Origin: Actinosynnema pretiosum
GTDB lineage: Bacteria; Actinomycetota; Actinomycetes; Mycobacteriales; Pseudonocardiaceae
NCBI RefSeq assembly: GCF_024171695.1
Contig: NZ_JAMTCF010000004.1
Location: 310,001 to 374,000 of the forward strand
Direction: 5' to 3'
Length of the DNA stretch: 64,000 nucleotides
This document shows positions 1 through 9,435 of this stretch, in pieces. A model generated the notes under the pieces. It was not told the origin of the DNA, ran no database searches, and saw nothing but the letters and a program-made list of their open reading frames with translations. How positions within the stretch are numbered: the stretch's first letter is position 1; the number at the start of each line of letters is the position of its first letter. A program made the translations under genes and the position numbers.

Positions 1-19
1 CGCGAGACCATGAGCGCAT

Positions 20-1516
20 GTGGATCGGGATGAGCGGCCCTGGGCGGGTCGGGACGTGACCGTCGTCGAGCGCGAGCAGGGGACCGCGCGCGGGAAGGCG
101 TGGCGGCACCCCCGCAGCGCGCTGACCGCGTGGCTGAGCAGACCGCTGGCGGACTTCCACCTGCTGCTGGCGGTCTTCGGGATGCTCACCGCCATCGGGT
201 TGATCATGGTGCTGTCGGCGTCGGCACCGGGTGAGGTCGCCTCGGGGCGGGCAGCCTACTCGGTGTTCCGCAACCAGCTGATGTACGTCGGCGTCGGCGC
301 GGTGCTCTTCTGGATCACGCTCCGGCTGCCGCTGCGCAGCATCCGGCACAGCAGCACGATGGCCATGCTCGTGTCCGTCGTCCTGCTCGGCCTGGTGCTC
401 ACGCCGCTCGGCACGAACATCTGGGGCGCCCAGTCCTGGTTCCGCATCGGCAGCATCTCGTTCCAGCCGATCGAGCCCGCGAAGCTCGCCATGGCGCTGT
501 GGGGCGCGCACGTGCTGGTCACCAAGCGGGCGCTGCTCAACCAGTACCGGCACCTGCTCGTGCCGGTCGTGCCGGTCGCGCTGATGGTGTTCGCGCTGGT
601 CATGCTGCAACCCGACCTCGGCGGCACGATCACCCTCGCGGTGGTGCTGCTCAGCTTGCTCTGGTTCGTCGGCGCGCCCATGCGGGTGTTCGGCGTGATC
701 CTGGCCGCGGCGGTCGGCGGCGCGGTCGTGCTGGCGGTCGGCGCGTCCTACCGGCTGGACCGGGTGCTCGCGTACCTCGACCCCGAGGAGGACCCGCTCG
801 GGTCCGGGCTGCAGTCGCTGCAGGCGATGTACGCGCTGGCCGAGGGCGGGTTCTTCGGGAAGGGGCTGACGAACGGCAGCGCCAAGTGGCGGTACTTGCC
901 GAACGTGCACAGCGACTTCATCTTCGCGGTGATCGGCGAGGAGCTCGGGTTCATCGGGTGCCTGCTGGTGCTCGGGCTGTTCGCGCTGCTGGCGGTGGTG
1001 GGGCTGCGGATCGCGGCGCGCAACACCGACCCGTGGATCAGGATGATCGCCGGGACGCTCACGGTGTGGCTGGTCGCGCAGGCCGCGATCAACATCGGCT
1101 ACGTGGTGCGGCTGCTCCCGGTCACCGGCATCACGCTGCCGATGATCTCGTCGGGCGGCACGTCGATCGTCACGACGATGATCGTGTTCGGCATCCTGGC
1201 GAGCTGCGCCCGGCACGAGCCGGAGGCGGTGGCGGCGCTGCGCAAGCTCGGCCCGGGCCGCGTCGGCGGCTTCCTGCGCCTGCCCGCCCCCGAGGCCTAC
1301 CGCCCCCCGGCCCGCCGCAAGCCCGGCCGCCCGTCGTCGCCGCCACGCGCGCCGGGCCGCCGCGCGGCGCCCGCGCCGAAGGTCGAGGAGCGGCGAGTGG
1401 GCGGACGCTCGGCGCCGCCGTCGGAGTACCGGCGGCGGGAGTCCAGGAAGGCCACGCAGGACCGGACCACGCGAGTGGCGCGGCCGACGAGGAGGACTGG
1501 GCGCGACGGGCGGTGA
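20..1516 (+). CDS. ftsW: FtsW, SEDS-family lipid II polymerase of the divisome
   Basis: Integral membrane SEDS glycosyltransferase that polymerises lipid II into septal peptidoglycan with its partner class-B PBP. The 498-residue product has a basic cytoplasmic head (about residues 1-50), about ten hydrophobic segments between roughly 50 and 395, and the SEDS signature PVTGITLPMISSGGTS near residue 373. Beyond about residue 400 is a long Arg/Pro/Ala-rich cytoplasmic tail of about 100 residues, longer than in most bacteria but common in actinomycetes. The GTG at 20 is the first start after an in-frame stop at 11-13, where the preceding gene (murD by dcw convention, not visible) may end. murG, normally adjacent, is displaced 1.3 kb downstream by a repeat-filled gap, so the dcw operon may be interrupted here. 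Confidence 0.95.
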   Translation: MDRDERPWAGRDVTVVEREQGTARGKAWRHPRSALTAWLSRPLADFHLLLAVFGMLTAIGLIMVLSASAPGEVASGRAAYSVFRNQLMYVGVGAVLFWITLRLPLRSIRHSSTMAMLVSVVLLGLVLTPLGTNIWGAQSWFRIGSISFQPIEPAKLAMALWGAHVLVTKRALLNQYRHLLVPVVPVALMVFALVMLQPDLGGTITLAVVLLSLLWFVGAPMRVFGVILAAAVGGAVVLAVGASYRLDRVLAYLDPEEDPLGSGLQSLQAMYALAEGGFFGKGLTNGSAKWRYLPNVHSDFIFAVIGEELGFIGCLLVLGLFALLAVVGLRIAARNTDPWIRMIAGTLTVWLVAQAAINIGYVVRLLPVTGITLPMISSGGTSIVTTMIVFGILASCARHEPEAVAALRKLGPGRVGGFLRLPAPEAYRPPARRKPGRPSSPPRAPGRRAAPAPKVEERRVGGRSAPPSEYRRRESRKATQDRTTRVARPTRRTGRDGR

Positions 1517-1641
1517 GGGTGGGGGTGGTGGGGACTTGGACGCGGGGAGCGGGGACTTGGGCGTGGGGACTGGGTTGCGGGAACTCGGTTGTGGGGACGG
1601 GGTCGGGTGGGACCCGACCACCGCGTTCCCGAACTCCGGCT

Positions 1642-2468
1642 GAACGATCCGCTCGCCTGAATCTCGGATGAACGGTCCGTTCGACTCAGCTTGAGTGAAC
1701 GGTCCGCTCGCCCCAGCCTGAGTGAACGGCCCGTTCGCTGGTACGGCCTCCGGGTGAACGGTCCGTTCGTCGCGCACGGCCTTCAGGTGAACGGCCCGCT
1801 CGTCGCGCACGGCCTTCGGGCGAATGGTCCGTTCGCCGCGCATCGCTCTCAGGTGAACGGTCCGTTCGTCGCTCACCGCCTTCAGGTGAACGGTCCGTTC
1901 ACTCAAGGTCGAACGACCGGTCCTGGGTGAGCGGTCCGCTCGCCGCACGCGGATTTCGGGTGAACGGTCCGTTCGCTCGAAGTTGGATGGCCAGTCTTGA
2001 GTGAGCGGTCCGTTCGCCCAAGGTTGGATGGCCAGTCATGGGTGAACGGTCCATTCGCCCAAGGTTGGACGGCTGATCAAGGGCGAACGGTCCGCTCACC
2101 CAAGGTTGGACGGCCGGTCCTGGGTGAGCGGTCCGCTCGCTCAGGACCAGGTGAATGGTCCGTTCACCGCCCGCCAGCTTCGGGCCAACGGTCCGTTCGC
2201 TCAAGGTCGGACGGCTGGCCAAGGTTGAACGGTCCGTTCACCGCCGCCAAAGCGCTGGTCAGGCCTGCTACCGCAGTAGTTCACCGCGCGGCTGGTGCGG
2301 TTGAACGGTCCGTTCAACCGCACCAGCCGCTGGACCCGCCGCCGGGCCGTTCATCGGTTCTCCACCCCCGCCCGATGGTGCTGTTTCCGCCACAGTTCCG
2401 TTTTTCGCCAACAGGCTCGGGGCAGCCGAGTCGAGCGGTCCGGTCGCCTCCGGGTGAGCGGTCCGCTC
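1642..2468. repeat. Array of about 20 copies of a 13-bp palindrome, GAACGGTCCGTTC type
   Basis: Non-coding stretch between ftsW and murG holding odd-length palindromes that start at 1642, 1670, 1697, 1724, 1756, 1789, 1822, 1855, 1888, 1929, 1962, 2003, 2044, 2085, 2126, 2153, 2186, 2227, 2303, 2433 and 2456. The consensus is GARCGGTCCGYTC with central T; most variants change one arm (GAATGG, GAGCGG, CGCTC) and often keep palindromy by a compensating change. Centre-to-centre spacing is strikingly quantal: 27, 32/33 or 41 bp. The 28-nt spacers of the 41-bp class are alike (consensus near GCCCAAGGTTGGACGGCC), so parts are tandem duplications. Every frame across it encodes repetitive peptide and no ribosome-binding site is seen; I find no gene. 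Function unknown: regulator-binding array, selfish repeat or structural element are all possible. Confidence 0.93.
2288..2330. repeat. 43-bp perfect palindrome closing the array
   Basis: Two 21-nt arms (2288-2308 and 2310-2330) are exact reverse complements around a single T. The core is the same GAACGGTCCGTTC unit as in the upstream array, extended on each side by GCGGCTGGTGCGGTT and its complement. It could extrude as a cruciform in DNA or fold as a long hairpin in RNA and may act as a terminator or array boundary, although no T-run follows. Confidence 0.9.
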
Positions 2469-2612
2469 ACCCGCCGTCGCTCACCCCGGTCCGCTCAGGC
2501 CGCGACCTCGCCCCTGGCCTACGGCCGCCTTACCCCGGTTGCCCACTGCCCGGTCCCCTCTCCTCGCCGCCCCACCCCGCCCAGCCCGGCTGCCCTGCCT
2601 GACTCGACCACC

Positions 2613-2700
<88 letters not shown>

Positions 2701-2792
2701 ACACGTCCAAGGTGGAGAACCGCCCCCAACCGCCGTTGCTAGGCTTTTCGGCGTCGAGTCCGACGAGCGCTTCCCCACACCTGGAGGTCACC

Positions 2793-3899
2793 CTGTCCGG
2801 CGATCGGCTTGCCAAGAACGGTCCCTGCGTGGTCGTCGCCGGAGGCGGCACCGCTGGGCACATCGAGCCCGCGCTCGCCCTGGCCGACGCCGTCATGAGG
2901 CTTCGGCCGGACGCCAGGGTCGTCGCGCTCGGGACGGAGCGGGGGCTGGAGAACCGGCTCGTGCCCGCGCGCGGTTACCCCCTCGAACTGATCCCGCCCG
3001 TCCCCATGCCGCGCAAGCCCACCGCGGACCTGCTCAAGCTGCCGCTCAAGGTGCGCGGCGCCGTGAAGCAGACCCGCGACGTGCTGGAGCGGGTCGGCGC
3101 GGACGTCGTCGTCGGCTTCGGCGGGTACGTCTCGCTCCCCGCCTACCTCGCCGCGCGCGGTCGCGTGCCGATCGTCGTGCACGAGGCCAACGCGAAGTCC
3201 GGCCTCGCCAACAAGGTCGGCGCGAAGTTCGCCGAGCGCGTCGCGGCGGCCGTGCCCGACTCGGGGCTCTCGGACGCGCGCGTGATCGGCATCCCGCTCC
3301 GCCACTCCATCACCACCCTGAACCGCGCCGCGCTGCGCGCCGAGGCCCGCCGGGCCTTCGGCCTGCACCCGACCGCGCCGGTCCTGCTGGTGTTCGGCGG
3401 CTCGCAGGGCGCCCGCTCGATCAACACCGCGGTCTCCGCCGCCGCCCCCGCGTTCGCCTCGGCGGGCATCGGCGTGCTGCACGCCCACGGCCCCAAGAAC
3501 ACCGTGGCCGTCCAGCAGGTCCCGAACACCCCGGCCTACGTCCCGGTGCCCTACCTGGAGCGCATGGACCTGGCCTACGCCGCCGCCGACGCCGTCCTGT
3601 GCCGCTCCGGCGCGATGACGGTCGCCGAGGTCTCCGCGGTCGGCCTCCCGGCCGTGTTCGTCCCGCTGCCCCACGGCAACGGCGAGCAGGCCCTCAACGC
3701 CAACCCGGTGGTCGCCGCCGGTGGTGGCGTCCTGATCCCCGACGAGCAGCTCACCCCCGAGTGGGTGGCCGCCAACGTCGTCCCGCTGGTCGCGAACCGC
3801 CAGCGCCTCGCCGCCATGTCGGCCGCGACGCTGTCCACCGGCCACCGCGAGGCCGACGAGGTGCTCGCGCGCATGGTGCTGGAGGTGATCAAGAAGTGA
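2793..3899 (+). CDS. murG: MurG, UDP-GlcNAc:lipid I N-acetylglucosaminyltransferase
   Basis: Membrane-associated GT-B enzyme converting lipid I to lipid II on the inner leaflet. Visible motifs are the N-terminal GGGTAGH loop (about residues 17-23), the [12 protein letters not shown] region, [10 protein letters not shown] at the start of the C-terminal UDP-GlcNAc domain, and the [14 protein letters not shown] donor-site motifs; about 368 residues is normal. Start choice is unusual: a good GGAGG (2783-2787) sits 5 nt before an in-frame CTG at 2793, while the first conventional start is GTG at 2829, which would trim the residues before the GGGTAGH strand. The stop overlaps the murC start by 4 bp, indicating translational coupling. 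Confidence 0.93.
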   Translation: MSGDRLAKNGPCVVVAGGGTAGHIEPALALADAVMRLRPDARVVALGTERGLENRLVPARGYPLELIPPVPMPRKPTADLLKLPLKVRGAVKQTRDVLERVGADVVVGFGGYVSLPAYLAARGRVPIVVHEANAKSGLANKVGAKFAERVAAAVPDSGLSDARVIGIPLRHSITTLNRAALRAEARRAFGLHPTAPVLLVFGGSQGARSINTAVSAAAPAFASAGIGVLHAHGPKNTVAVQQVPNTPAYVPVPYLERMDLAYAAADAVLCRSGAMTVAEVSAVGLPAVFVPLPHGNGEQALNANPVVAAGGGVLIPDEQLTPEWVAANVVPLVANRQRLAAMSAATLSTGHREADEVLARMVLEVIKK

Positions 3900-5296
3900 G
3901 CGGGGTCCTCGACCGGGTCCACCTGGTCGGCATCGGCGGCGCGGGCATGAGCGGCATCGCGCGCATCCTCCTCGCCAGGGGCGCGGGGGTGTCCGGATCG
4001 GACGCGAAGGACTCGCGGACGGTCCTCGCGCTGCGCGCCCAGGGCGCCCACGTCGCCATCGGCCACGACGGCGCCAACCTCGACCAGCTCGACGGCGGCC
4101 CCACCGCCGTCGTGGTGTCCACCGCGATCCGCGAGGACAACCCCGAGCTGGTCGCCGCCCGCGAGCGCGGCGTGGCCGTGCTCCGCCGGGCCGAGGCGCT
4201 GGCCGCCCTGATGCTCGACCACCGGGTCGCCTGCGTCGCGGGCACCCACGGCAAGACCTCCACCACGTCCATGCTGACCGTGGCGCTCCAGCACTGCCGC
4301 ATGGACCCGTCGTTCGCGATCGGCGGCGACCTCAACGAGTCCGGCGCCAACGCCCACCAGGGCGCGGGCGGCGTGTTCGTGGCCGAGGCCGACGAGAGCG
4401 ACGGCTCGTTCCTGTTCTTCGCGCCGTCGGTGGCGGTCGTGACCAACGTGGAGGCCGACCACCTCGACCACCACGGCACCGTCGAGGCCTACGTGGCCGT
4501 GTTCGACGAGTTCCTGGAGCGCGTCGAGCCCGGCGGCGTGCTGATCGCCTGCGCCGACGACGAGGGCTCCGCCGCGCTGGCCGACCGCGCCGAGAAGCGC
4601 GGCATCCGGGTGCGCCGCTACGGCCGCGCCGCGACCGGCGATGGCGCCGCCGTGCTGGTCGAGCACCGGCCGGACGGCGCGGGCGGCCTGGCCGTCGTGG
4701 AGCTGGACGGCGAGCGGCTGGACGTGCGGGTCGCCGTGCCCGGCGAGCACATGGCGGGCAACGCGGTCGCCGCGCTGCTGGCCGCCGTCGAGCTCGGCGC
4801 CGACCGCTGGGGCGTCCTGGAGGGCCTGGCCGCGTTCGGCGGGGTCCGCAGGCGCTTCGAGTTCAAGGGCGTCGCGGCGGGCGTGCGGGTCTACGACGAC
4901 TACGCCCACCACCCCACCGAGGTCGCCGCGCAGCTCAAGGCGGCCCGCCCGGTCGCGGGCGACGGCAGGCTGGTCGTGGTGTTCCAGCCGCACCTGTACT
5001 CGCGCACCAAGGCGTTCGCCGCCGAGTTCGGGCAGGCGCTCGCGCTCGCCGACGAGGTCGTCGTGCTCGACGTGTACGGCGCGCGCGAGGACCCGGAGCC
5101 CGGCGTGACCGGCGAGCTGGTCGCCGACGCCGTCCCGCTGGAGGCGGGCAGGGTGCGGCACGTGCCCTCGTTCGACCGGGTGCCCGAGCTGGTCGCGGGC
5201 CTGGTCCGCGAGGGCGACCTGGTGGTCACGATGGGCGCGGGCGACGTCACCATGCTCGGCCCGGTGATCGTGGACGCGCTGGCGCAGCGAGGATGA
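3896..5296 (+). CDS. murC: MurC, UDP-N-acetylmuramate--L-alanine ligase
   Basis: Cytoplasmic ATP-dependent ligase adding the first stem-peptide residue (L-Ala) to UDP-MurNAc. Three Mur-ligase domains are visible: an N-terminal Rossmann-like UDP-binding domain with GIGGAGMSG (about 12-20), a central ATPase domain with the P-loop GTHGKT (116-121), followed by EADESDGS and [11 protein letters not shown], and a C-terminal domain with DDYAHHPTE. The 466-residue length is typical. The GTG start lies inside the murG stop region (GTGA overlap) and the stop overlaps ftsQ, so murG-murC-ftsQ are co-translated. Confidence 0.97.
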   Translation: MSGVLDRVHLVGIGGAGMSGIARILLARGAGVSGSDAKDSRTVLALRAQGAHVAIGHDGANLDQLDGGPTAVVVSTAIREDNPELVAARERGVAVLRRAEALAALMLDHRVACVAGTHGKTSTTSMLTVALQHCRMDPSFAIGGDLNESGANAHQGAGGVFVAEADESDGSFLFFAPSVAVVTNVEADHLDHHGTVEAYVAVFDEFLERVEPGGVLIACADDEGSAALADRAEKRGIRVRRYGRAATGDGAAVLVEHRPDGAGGLAVVELDGERLDVRVAVPGEHMAGNAVAALLAAVELGADRWGVLEGLAAFGGVRRRFEFKGVAAGVRVYDDYAHHPTEVAAQLKAARPVAGDGRLVVVFQPHLYSRTKAFAAEFGQALALADEVVVLDVYGAREDPEPGVTGELVADAVPLEAGRVRHVPSFDRVPELVAGLVREGDLVVTMGAGDVTMLGPVIVDALAQRG

Positions 5297-6015
5297 GCGC
5301 CACGACGGCGCGCCGCCCGCGCGCGCAGCAGCGGCGCAAGTCCTCGCGCGGTCCCGACCGCGCGACGGTGCTGCGCAGGCGGGCGGTCGCCGTCATGAGC
5401 GTCGTCACCGTCGTGGTGCTCGGCTACGCGCTCTGGTTCACCTCGCTGGTGGGCGTGAGCGCGGTGGAGGTCGAGGGCAACGCCGAGCTGACGGCCGAGC
5501 AGGTGCGGGTGGCGGCCGAGGTCGGCACCGGCGAGCCGATCCTGAGCCTGGACACCGGGGCGGTCGCGGCGAAGGTGCGCGAGCTGCCCAGGGTGGCGGA
5601 CGTGGAGGTCTCCCGGTCGCTGCCCGGCACGGTGCTGCTCAAGGTCACCGAGCGCACCCCGGTCGCCGTGGTGCAGGCGGACGACGGCGCGCACCTGGTC
5701 GACCGGACCGGCAAGGACTACGCGACCACGTCCGCCGCGCCCGCCGGGCTGCCGGTGCTCAGGGGGACCGGCGAGGAGGCGCTCGCCGCCTCGGTGTCGG
5801 TGCTCGTGCAGCTGCCGGACGACCTGCGCCGCGAGGTGCTGTCGGTGAGCTCCAGCGGCGGGTCCGACCTGGTGCTGGAGATGTCGGCGGGCCGCGAGGT
5901 CCGCTGGGGCTCGGCGCAGGACACCCCGCGCAAGGCTGCCGTCCTGGACGTGCTGCTGACCCGCGAGGGCAAGGTGTACGACGTGACCAGCCCCGAGCTG
6001 CCGACGGTGTCCTGA
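5293..6015 (+). CDS. ftsQ: FtsQ/DivIB, divisome membrane protein with POTRA domain
   Basis: Bitopic divisome protein linking early and late division proteins. The 240-residue product has an Arg-rich cytoplasmic N-terminus (about 1-33), one transmembrane segment (about 34-55), then an extracellular POTRA-type domain opening with [17 protein letters not shown] and a FtsQ/DivIB domain with [18 protein letters not shown]. The ATG overlaps the murC stop by 4 bp. It is the last gene of the murG-murC-ftsQ unit; a strong hairpin follows, separating it from ftsZ. Confidence 0.95.
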   Translation: MSATTARRPRAQQRRKSSRGPDRATVLRRRAVAVMSVVTVVVLGYALWFTSLVGVSAVEVEGNAELTAEQVRVAAEVGTGEPILSLDTGAVAAKVRELPRVADVEVSRSLPGTVLLKVTERTPVAVVQADDGAHLVDRTGKDYATTSAAPAGLPVLRGTGEEALAASVSVLVQLPDDLRREVLSVSSSGGSDLVLEMSAGREVRWGSAQDTPRKAAVLDVLLTREGKVYDVTSPELPTVS

Positions 6016-6043
6016 GGCCGGGGTCCTGGCTGTGCTCACGGGT

Positions 6044-6073
6044 CGGGGGCGCCTGCGCGCGCAGGCGCCCCCG
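6044..6073. terminator. 30-bp perfect hairpin after ftsQ
   Basis: Exact palindrome of two 15-nt arms (CGGGGGCGCCTGCGC and its complement) 28 bp after the ftsQ stop. It has no T-run, as is usual for high-GC actinobacterial terminators. It separates murG-murC-ftsQ from the ftsZ promoter region. Confidence 0.7.
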
Positions 6074-6390
6074 ATTCCGGCCGGGGGCGCGTGAACCGCT
6101 CGCGGCGGTGCCCTTTCAGGCACTCGCGCGTGGTGATTCCCGTCACGGTTTGGCGCGGGGGTCGATCACGTCGTCGCCGGTCCCGGCGGGTCGGGACACT
6201 TCCCACCACCCGTGATCACGGCTCCGCGCCCCCGACCACGTCCGATGAGGACGGTCGGTGGCGGCCGTCACGCCCGCCGCGCCGAGCGGGCTGGGCGAAA
6301 CCGCCCGCGCGGTCGGACTACCCTTGGCCCAGCGCGGCGCTGCCCTACGGGGTGACCGGACGGCGGACGCCCGTGGCAACTACGGCGTGG

Positions 6391-6466
6391 CTGCTGGACC
6401 GACGCACCACCGGTGCATACCGTCCAGCAGGAACATACGGGGTTGACACAACTCTTGACCCAGCGT
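6391..6466 (+). promoter_or_regulatory. ftsZ upstream region: nested hairpin and TTGACA element
   Basis: The 530-bp gap between ftsQ and ftsZ shows no gene. Within it are an inverted repeat CTGCTGGAC (6391-6399) / GTCCAGCAG (6422-6430) enclosing a smaller GCACC/GGTGC pair, and 13 bp later a perfect -35-like TTGACA (6443-6448). The matching -10 is unclear. ftsZ usually has several promoters in this gap in actinobacteria, and the hairpin could be a repressor site or part of the leader. Confidence 0.45.
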
Positions 6467-6548
6467 CGAGGGTTTCAATCCGGGTGCGGTGACCCGGTGG
6501 TCATCCACTCCAGCACATGAGCACGGACACGATCAGGAAGGCGGACCG

Positions 6549-7760
6549 ATGACGCCCCCGCACAACTACCTCGCGGTGATCAAGGTCGTCGGCATCGGCG
6601 GCGGTGGTGTCAACGCCGTCAACCGCATGATCGAGGTCGGGCTCAAGGGCGTCGAGTTCATCGCGGTCAACACCGACGCGCAGGCGCTGCTGATGTCCGA
6701 CGCCGACGTCAAGCTCGACATCGGCCGTGAGCTGACCAGGGGACTCGGCGCTGGCGCCAACCCCGAGGTCGGCCACAAGGCCGCGGAAGACCACCGCGAG
6801 GAGATCGAAGAGGTCCTCAAGGGCGCCGACATGGTGTTCGTCACCGCCGGTGAGGGCGGTGGCACGGGCACCGGTGGCGCGCCCGTCGTGGCCTCGATCG
6901 CCCGCAAGCTCGGCGCGCTGACCATCGGCGTGGTGACCCGGCCGTTCTCGTTCGAGGGCAAGCGCCGGGCCAAGCAGGCCGAAGAGGGCATCCAGGCGCT
7001 GCGCAACGAGTGCGACACGCTCATCGTCATCCCGAACGACCGGCTGCTCCAGCTCGGCGACATCGGCGTCTCGCTGATGGACGCGTTCCGCTCCGCGGAC
7101 GAGGTGCTGCTGTCCGGTGTCCAGGGCATCACCGACCTCATCACCACGCCCGGTCTGATCAACCTGGACTTCGCGGACGTCAAGTCCGTCATGTCCGGGG
7201 CGGGCAGCGCGCTGATGGGCATCGGCTCGGCCCGAGGCGAGGGCAGAGCGGTGCAAGCGGCCCAGAAGGCGATCAACAGCCCGCTGCTGGAAGCGTCCAT
7301 GGAGGGCGCGCACGGCGTGCTGCTGTCGATCGCGGGCGGGTCCGACCTGGGGCTGTTCGAGATCAACGAGAGCGCCTCGCTGGTCCAGGAGGCGGCGCAC
7401 CCCGACGCGAACATCATCTTCGGTACGGTCATCGACGACTCGCTCGGCGACGAGGTGCGGGTGACGGTGATCGCGGCCGGGTTCGACGGGAACGGGCCGA
7501 CGCACAAGAAGCTCGAACCGCAGGCCCTGTCCAGCCCGCAGAAGGCGGCGGAGCCCGCACCGGCGCCGCCGGTCGCGGTCGAGCCGTCACCACCGCCGAC
7601 CCCGCCGCTGCCGACCCTCCCGGTCCAGCCGCAGCCGCCCGCGAGCACGTACCAGCCGCCGCAGCCGCTGCCCCGACCGCTGGGCCTGGGCAACCGGGCC
7701 GTGCCGGTCACGGACGACCCGGACGACGAGGTCGACGTGCCGCCGTTCATGCGGCGGTAG
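6549..7760 (+). CDS. ftsZ: FtsZ, tubulin-like division GTPase
   Basis: Cytoplasmic GTPase that polymerises into the Z-ring. The 403-residue product has the tubulin signature GGGTGTG at about residues 103-109, the NTDAQAL and GAGANPEVG loops, the T7-loop region around [11 protein letters not shown], a Pro/Ala-rich linker from about residue 325, and the C-terminal peptide [12 protein letters not shown], which in actinobacteria is the docking site for SepF and FtsW. The ATG at 6549 is preceded by an AGGAAGG ribosome site; an upstream in-frame ATG is less likely. ftsZ stands alone between two hairpins. Confidence 0.98.
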   Translation: MTPPHNYLAVIKVVGIGGGGVNAVNRMIEVGLKGVEFIAVNTDAQALLMSDADVKLDIGRELTRGLGAGANPEVGHKAAEDHREEIEEVLKGADMVFVTAGEGGGTGTGGAPVVASIARKLGALTIGVVTRPFSFEGKRRAKQAEEGIQALRNECDTLIVIPNDRLLQLGDIGVSLMDAFRSADEVLLSGVQGITDLITTPGLINLDFADVKSVMSGAGSALMGIGSARGEGRAVQAAQKAINSPLLEASMEGAHGVLLSIAGGSDLGLFEINESASLVQEAAHPDANIIFGTVIDDSLGDEVRVTVIAAGFDGNGPTHKKLEPQALSSPQKAAEPAPAPPVAVEPSPPPTPPLPTLPVQPQPPASTYQPPQPLPRPLGLGNRAVPVTDDPDDEVDVPPFMRR

Positions 7761-7811
7761 TCGGCAGGCGGAGCCGAGGGGCGGACGAGCCCCCTGGCAG
7801 GTGAACGCGCG

Positions 7812-7840
7812 AGGCCCCCGGTGGTGACCACCGGGGGCCT
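7812..7840. terminator. Terminator hairpin after ftsZ
   Basis: Thirteen-nt arms AGGCCCCCGGTGG and CCACCGGGGGCCT flank the loop TGA, about 50 bp after the ftsZ stop and before the pgeF promoter. It is followed by TCGTCGTG rather than a T-run. Confidence 0.8.
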
Positions 7841-7971
7841 TCGTCGTGCGCGGGCCCGGCGCTGCGGTTCCGGCTCGGCGGCTCCGGCTCGGCGGCCCCG
7901 TGGCGGTGAACACCCGCGCTCCCCACGCCCTGGGGGTCCGGGTTCCGCGCCGCGCGTGACAAGCTGGGGGT

Positions 7972-8676
7972 GTGCGCATCAGACGTGTCGTGACCACCCG
8001 TGAAGGCGGCGTCTCCAGGGCGCCCTACGACTCGTTCAACCTCGGCGACCACGTCGGCGACGACCCGGACTCGGTCCGGGCCAACCGCGCCCGGCTCGCC
8101 GAGGGGATCGGGGTGCCCGCCACCGACCTGGTCTGGATGGAGCAGGTGCACGGGCGCACGGTCGCCGTCGTCGACGGGCCGCAGCGGGTCCCGCTCGAAG
8201 CCACCGACGCCGTCGTCACCACCCGGCCCGGCCTCGCGCTCGCCGTGCTCACCGCGGACTGCGTGCCGGTCCTGCTCGGCGACCCGGTCGCCGGGGTCGC
8301 CGCCGTCGCCCACGCCGGGCGGGTCGGGGCGCGGGTCGGCATCGTGCCCGCCGTGCTCAAGGCCATGGCCGACGCGGGCGCCACGCCCGAGAACACCGAG
8401 GTGCTGCTCGGCCCGGCGGTGTGCGGCGACTGCTACGAGGTGCCCGCCGACATGCGGGCCGACGTCGACAAGCACCTGCCCGGCAGCGCGGCCAAGTCCC
8501 GCGCGGGCAAGCCCTCGCTCGACCTGCGCGCGGGCCTGTGGAACCAGCTCGCCGCCGCGGGCGTGGGCAAGATCGGCGTCGACCCGCGCTGCACCGTCGA
8601 GGAGCGCTCCCTCTTCAGCCACCGCCGCACCCCCGGCACCGGCCGCCTCGCCTCCGTCGCCTGGATCGAGCCGTGA
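7972..8676 (+). CDS. pgeF: PgeF/YfiH-type multicopper-like purine nucleosidase-phosphorylase family protein
   Basis: Member of the YfiH/PgeF (former laccase-domain) family, reported to act as peptidoglycan-editing factor and/or purine nucleoside phosphorylase in other bacteria. The 234 residues include the family signature near TADCVPVLL and HAGRVGARVGIV, and CYEVPADM; His and Cys residues of the metal site are present. In dcw clusters it routinely follows ftsZ. GTG at 7972 has no Shine-Dalgarno but is preceded by CAAGCT plus 6 nt, consistent with a leaderless transcript. Its stop overlaps the yggS start by 4 bp. Confidence 0.88.
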   Translation: MRIRRVVTTREGGVSRAPYDSFNLGDHVGDDPDSVRANRARLAEGIGVPATDLVWMEQVHGRTVAVVDGPQRVPLEATDAVVTTRPGLALAVLTADCVPVLLGDPVAGVAAVAHAGRVGARVGIVPAVLKAMADAGATPENTEVLLGPAVCGDCYEVPADMRADVDKHLPGSAAKSRAGKPSLDLRAGLWNQLAAAGVGKIGVDPRCTVEERSLFSHRRTPGTGRLASVAWIEP

Positions 8677-9368
8677 GCCGCGAGGAGGAGCTGCGGCTCA
8701 ACCTCGCCGAGGTCCGCGCCCGCGTCGACAAGGCCTGCGAGGCGGCGGACCGGGACCCCGCCGAGGTGGCCCTGCTCGCGGTCACCAAGACCTTCCCGGC
8801 CTCCGACGTCCGGCTGCTGCACGGCCTCGGGCTGCGCGACTTCGCCGAGAACAAGGACCAGGAAGCCCGCGCCAAGGTCGCCGACCTGGGTGATCTCGAC
8901 GCGAACTGGCACATGGTGGGCCGCTTGCAGCGGAACAAGGCCAAGTCGGTCCTGACCTGGGCCGACCGGATCGACAGCGTAGACTCGGCCAGGTTGGTCG
9001 ACGCGCTCGTCGAGGCGGCGGCCAAGAACGGCGTTCACCGGGATGTGCTCATCCAGGTGAGCATTGACGGTGACACTGCGCGAGGAGGATGTCCGGTCCC
9101 TGATCTTCCGGACCTCGCCGCGCGCATCGGCCGTTCGAGTGAACTTCGGCTGAGGGGTGTGATGGCTGTCGCACCACTGGGCCGGTATCCCGGAGAAGCG
9201 TTTGCGCTCTTGAAGGGAGCGGTAACCCGCTTGCGTGACGATCATCCCGGTGCCACCGTGATCTCGGCGGGGATGAGCGGCGACCTGGAAGATGCGATCG
9301 CATGGGGTTCGACGTGCGTGCGTGTCGGAACAGCGTTGCTGGGCAGCCGGGGACTAACCTCGCCGTAA
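8673..9368 (+). CDS. YggS/PROSC-family PLP homeostasis protein
   Basis: Single-domain alanine-racemase-fold protein that binds pyridoxal phosphate and buffers its supply; no catalytic role is established. The Schiff-base lysine is K39 in [11 protein letters not shown]. Other signatures are [20 protein letters not shown], and the phosphate-site [12 protein letters not shown]. The 231-residue length is normal. Overlap with pgeF (GTGA) shows coupling. It is a standard member of the actinobacterial and Gram-positive division cluster. Confidence 0.93.
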   Translation: MSREEELRLNLAEVRARVDKACEAADRDPAEVALLAVTKTFPASDVRLLHGLGLRDFAENKDQEARAKVADLGDLDANWHMVGRLQRNKAKSVLTWADRIDSVDSARLVDALVEAAAKNGVHRDVLIQVSIDGDTARGGCPVPDLPDLAARIGRSSELRLRGVMAVAPLGRYPGEAFALLKGAVTRLRDDHPGATVISAGMSGDLEDAIAWGSTCVRVGTALLGSRGLTSP

Positions 9369-9435
9369 CTGTCCGGAACCTCTGGGGCGGCCGCGACGTC
9401 CTTGCGGTTGGGGAACGGCGGAGGAAGGGCTTGGC

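Noticed and set aside
1-33. 3' end of murD
   Set aside because: Two possible stops (11-13 and 31-33) and too few codons to recognise the protein, so no feature is called.
1642-2468. CRISPR-like array between ftsW and murG
   Set aside because: Units are only 13 bp, internally palindromic and variable. Spacers are related to each other and of three lengths, and no cas genes are present.
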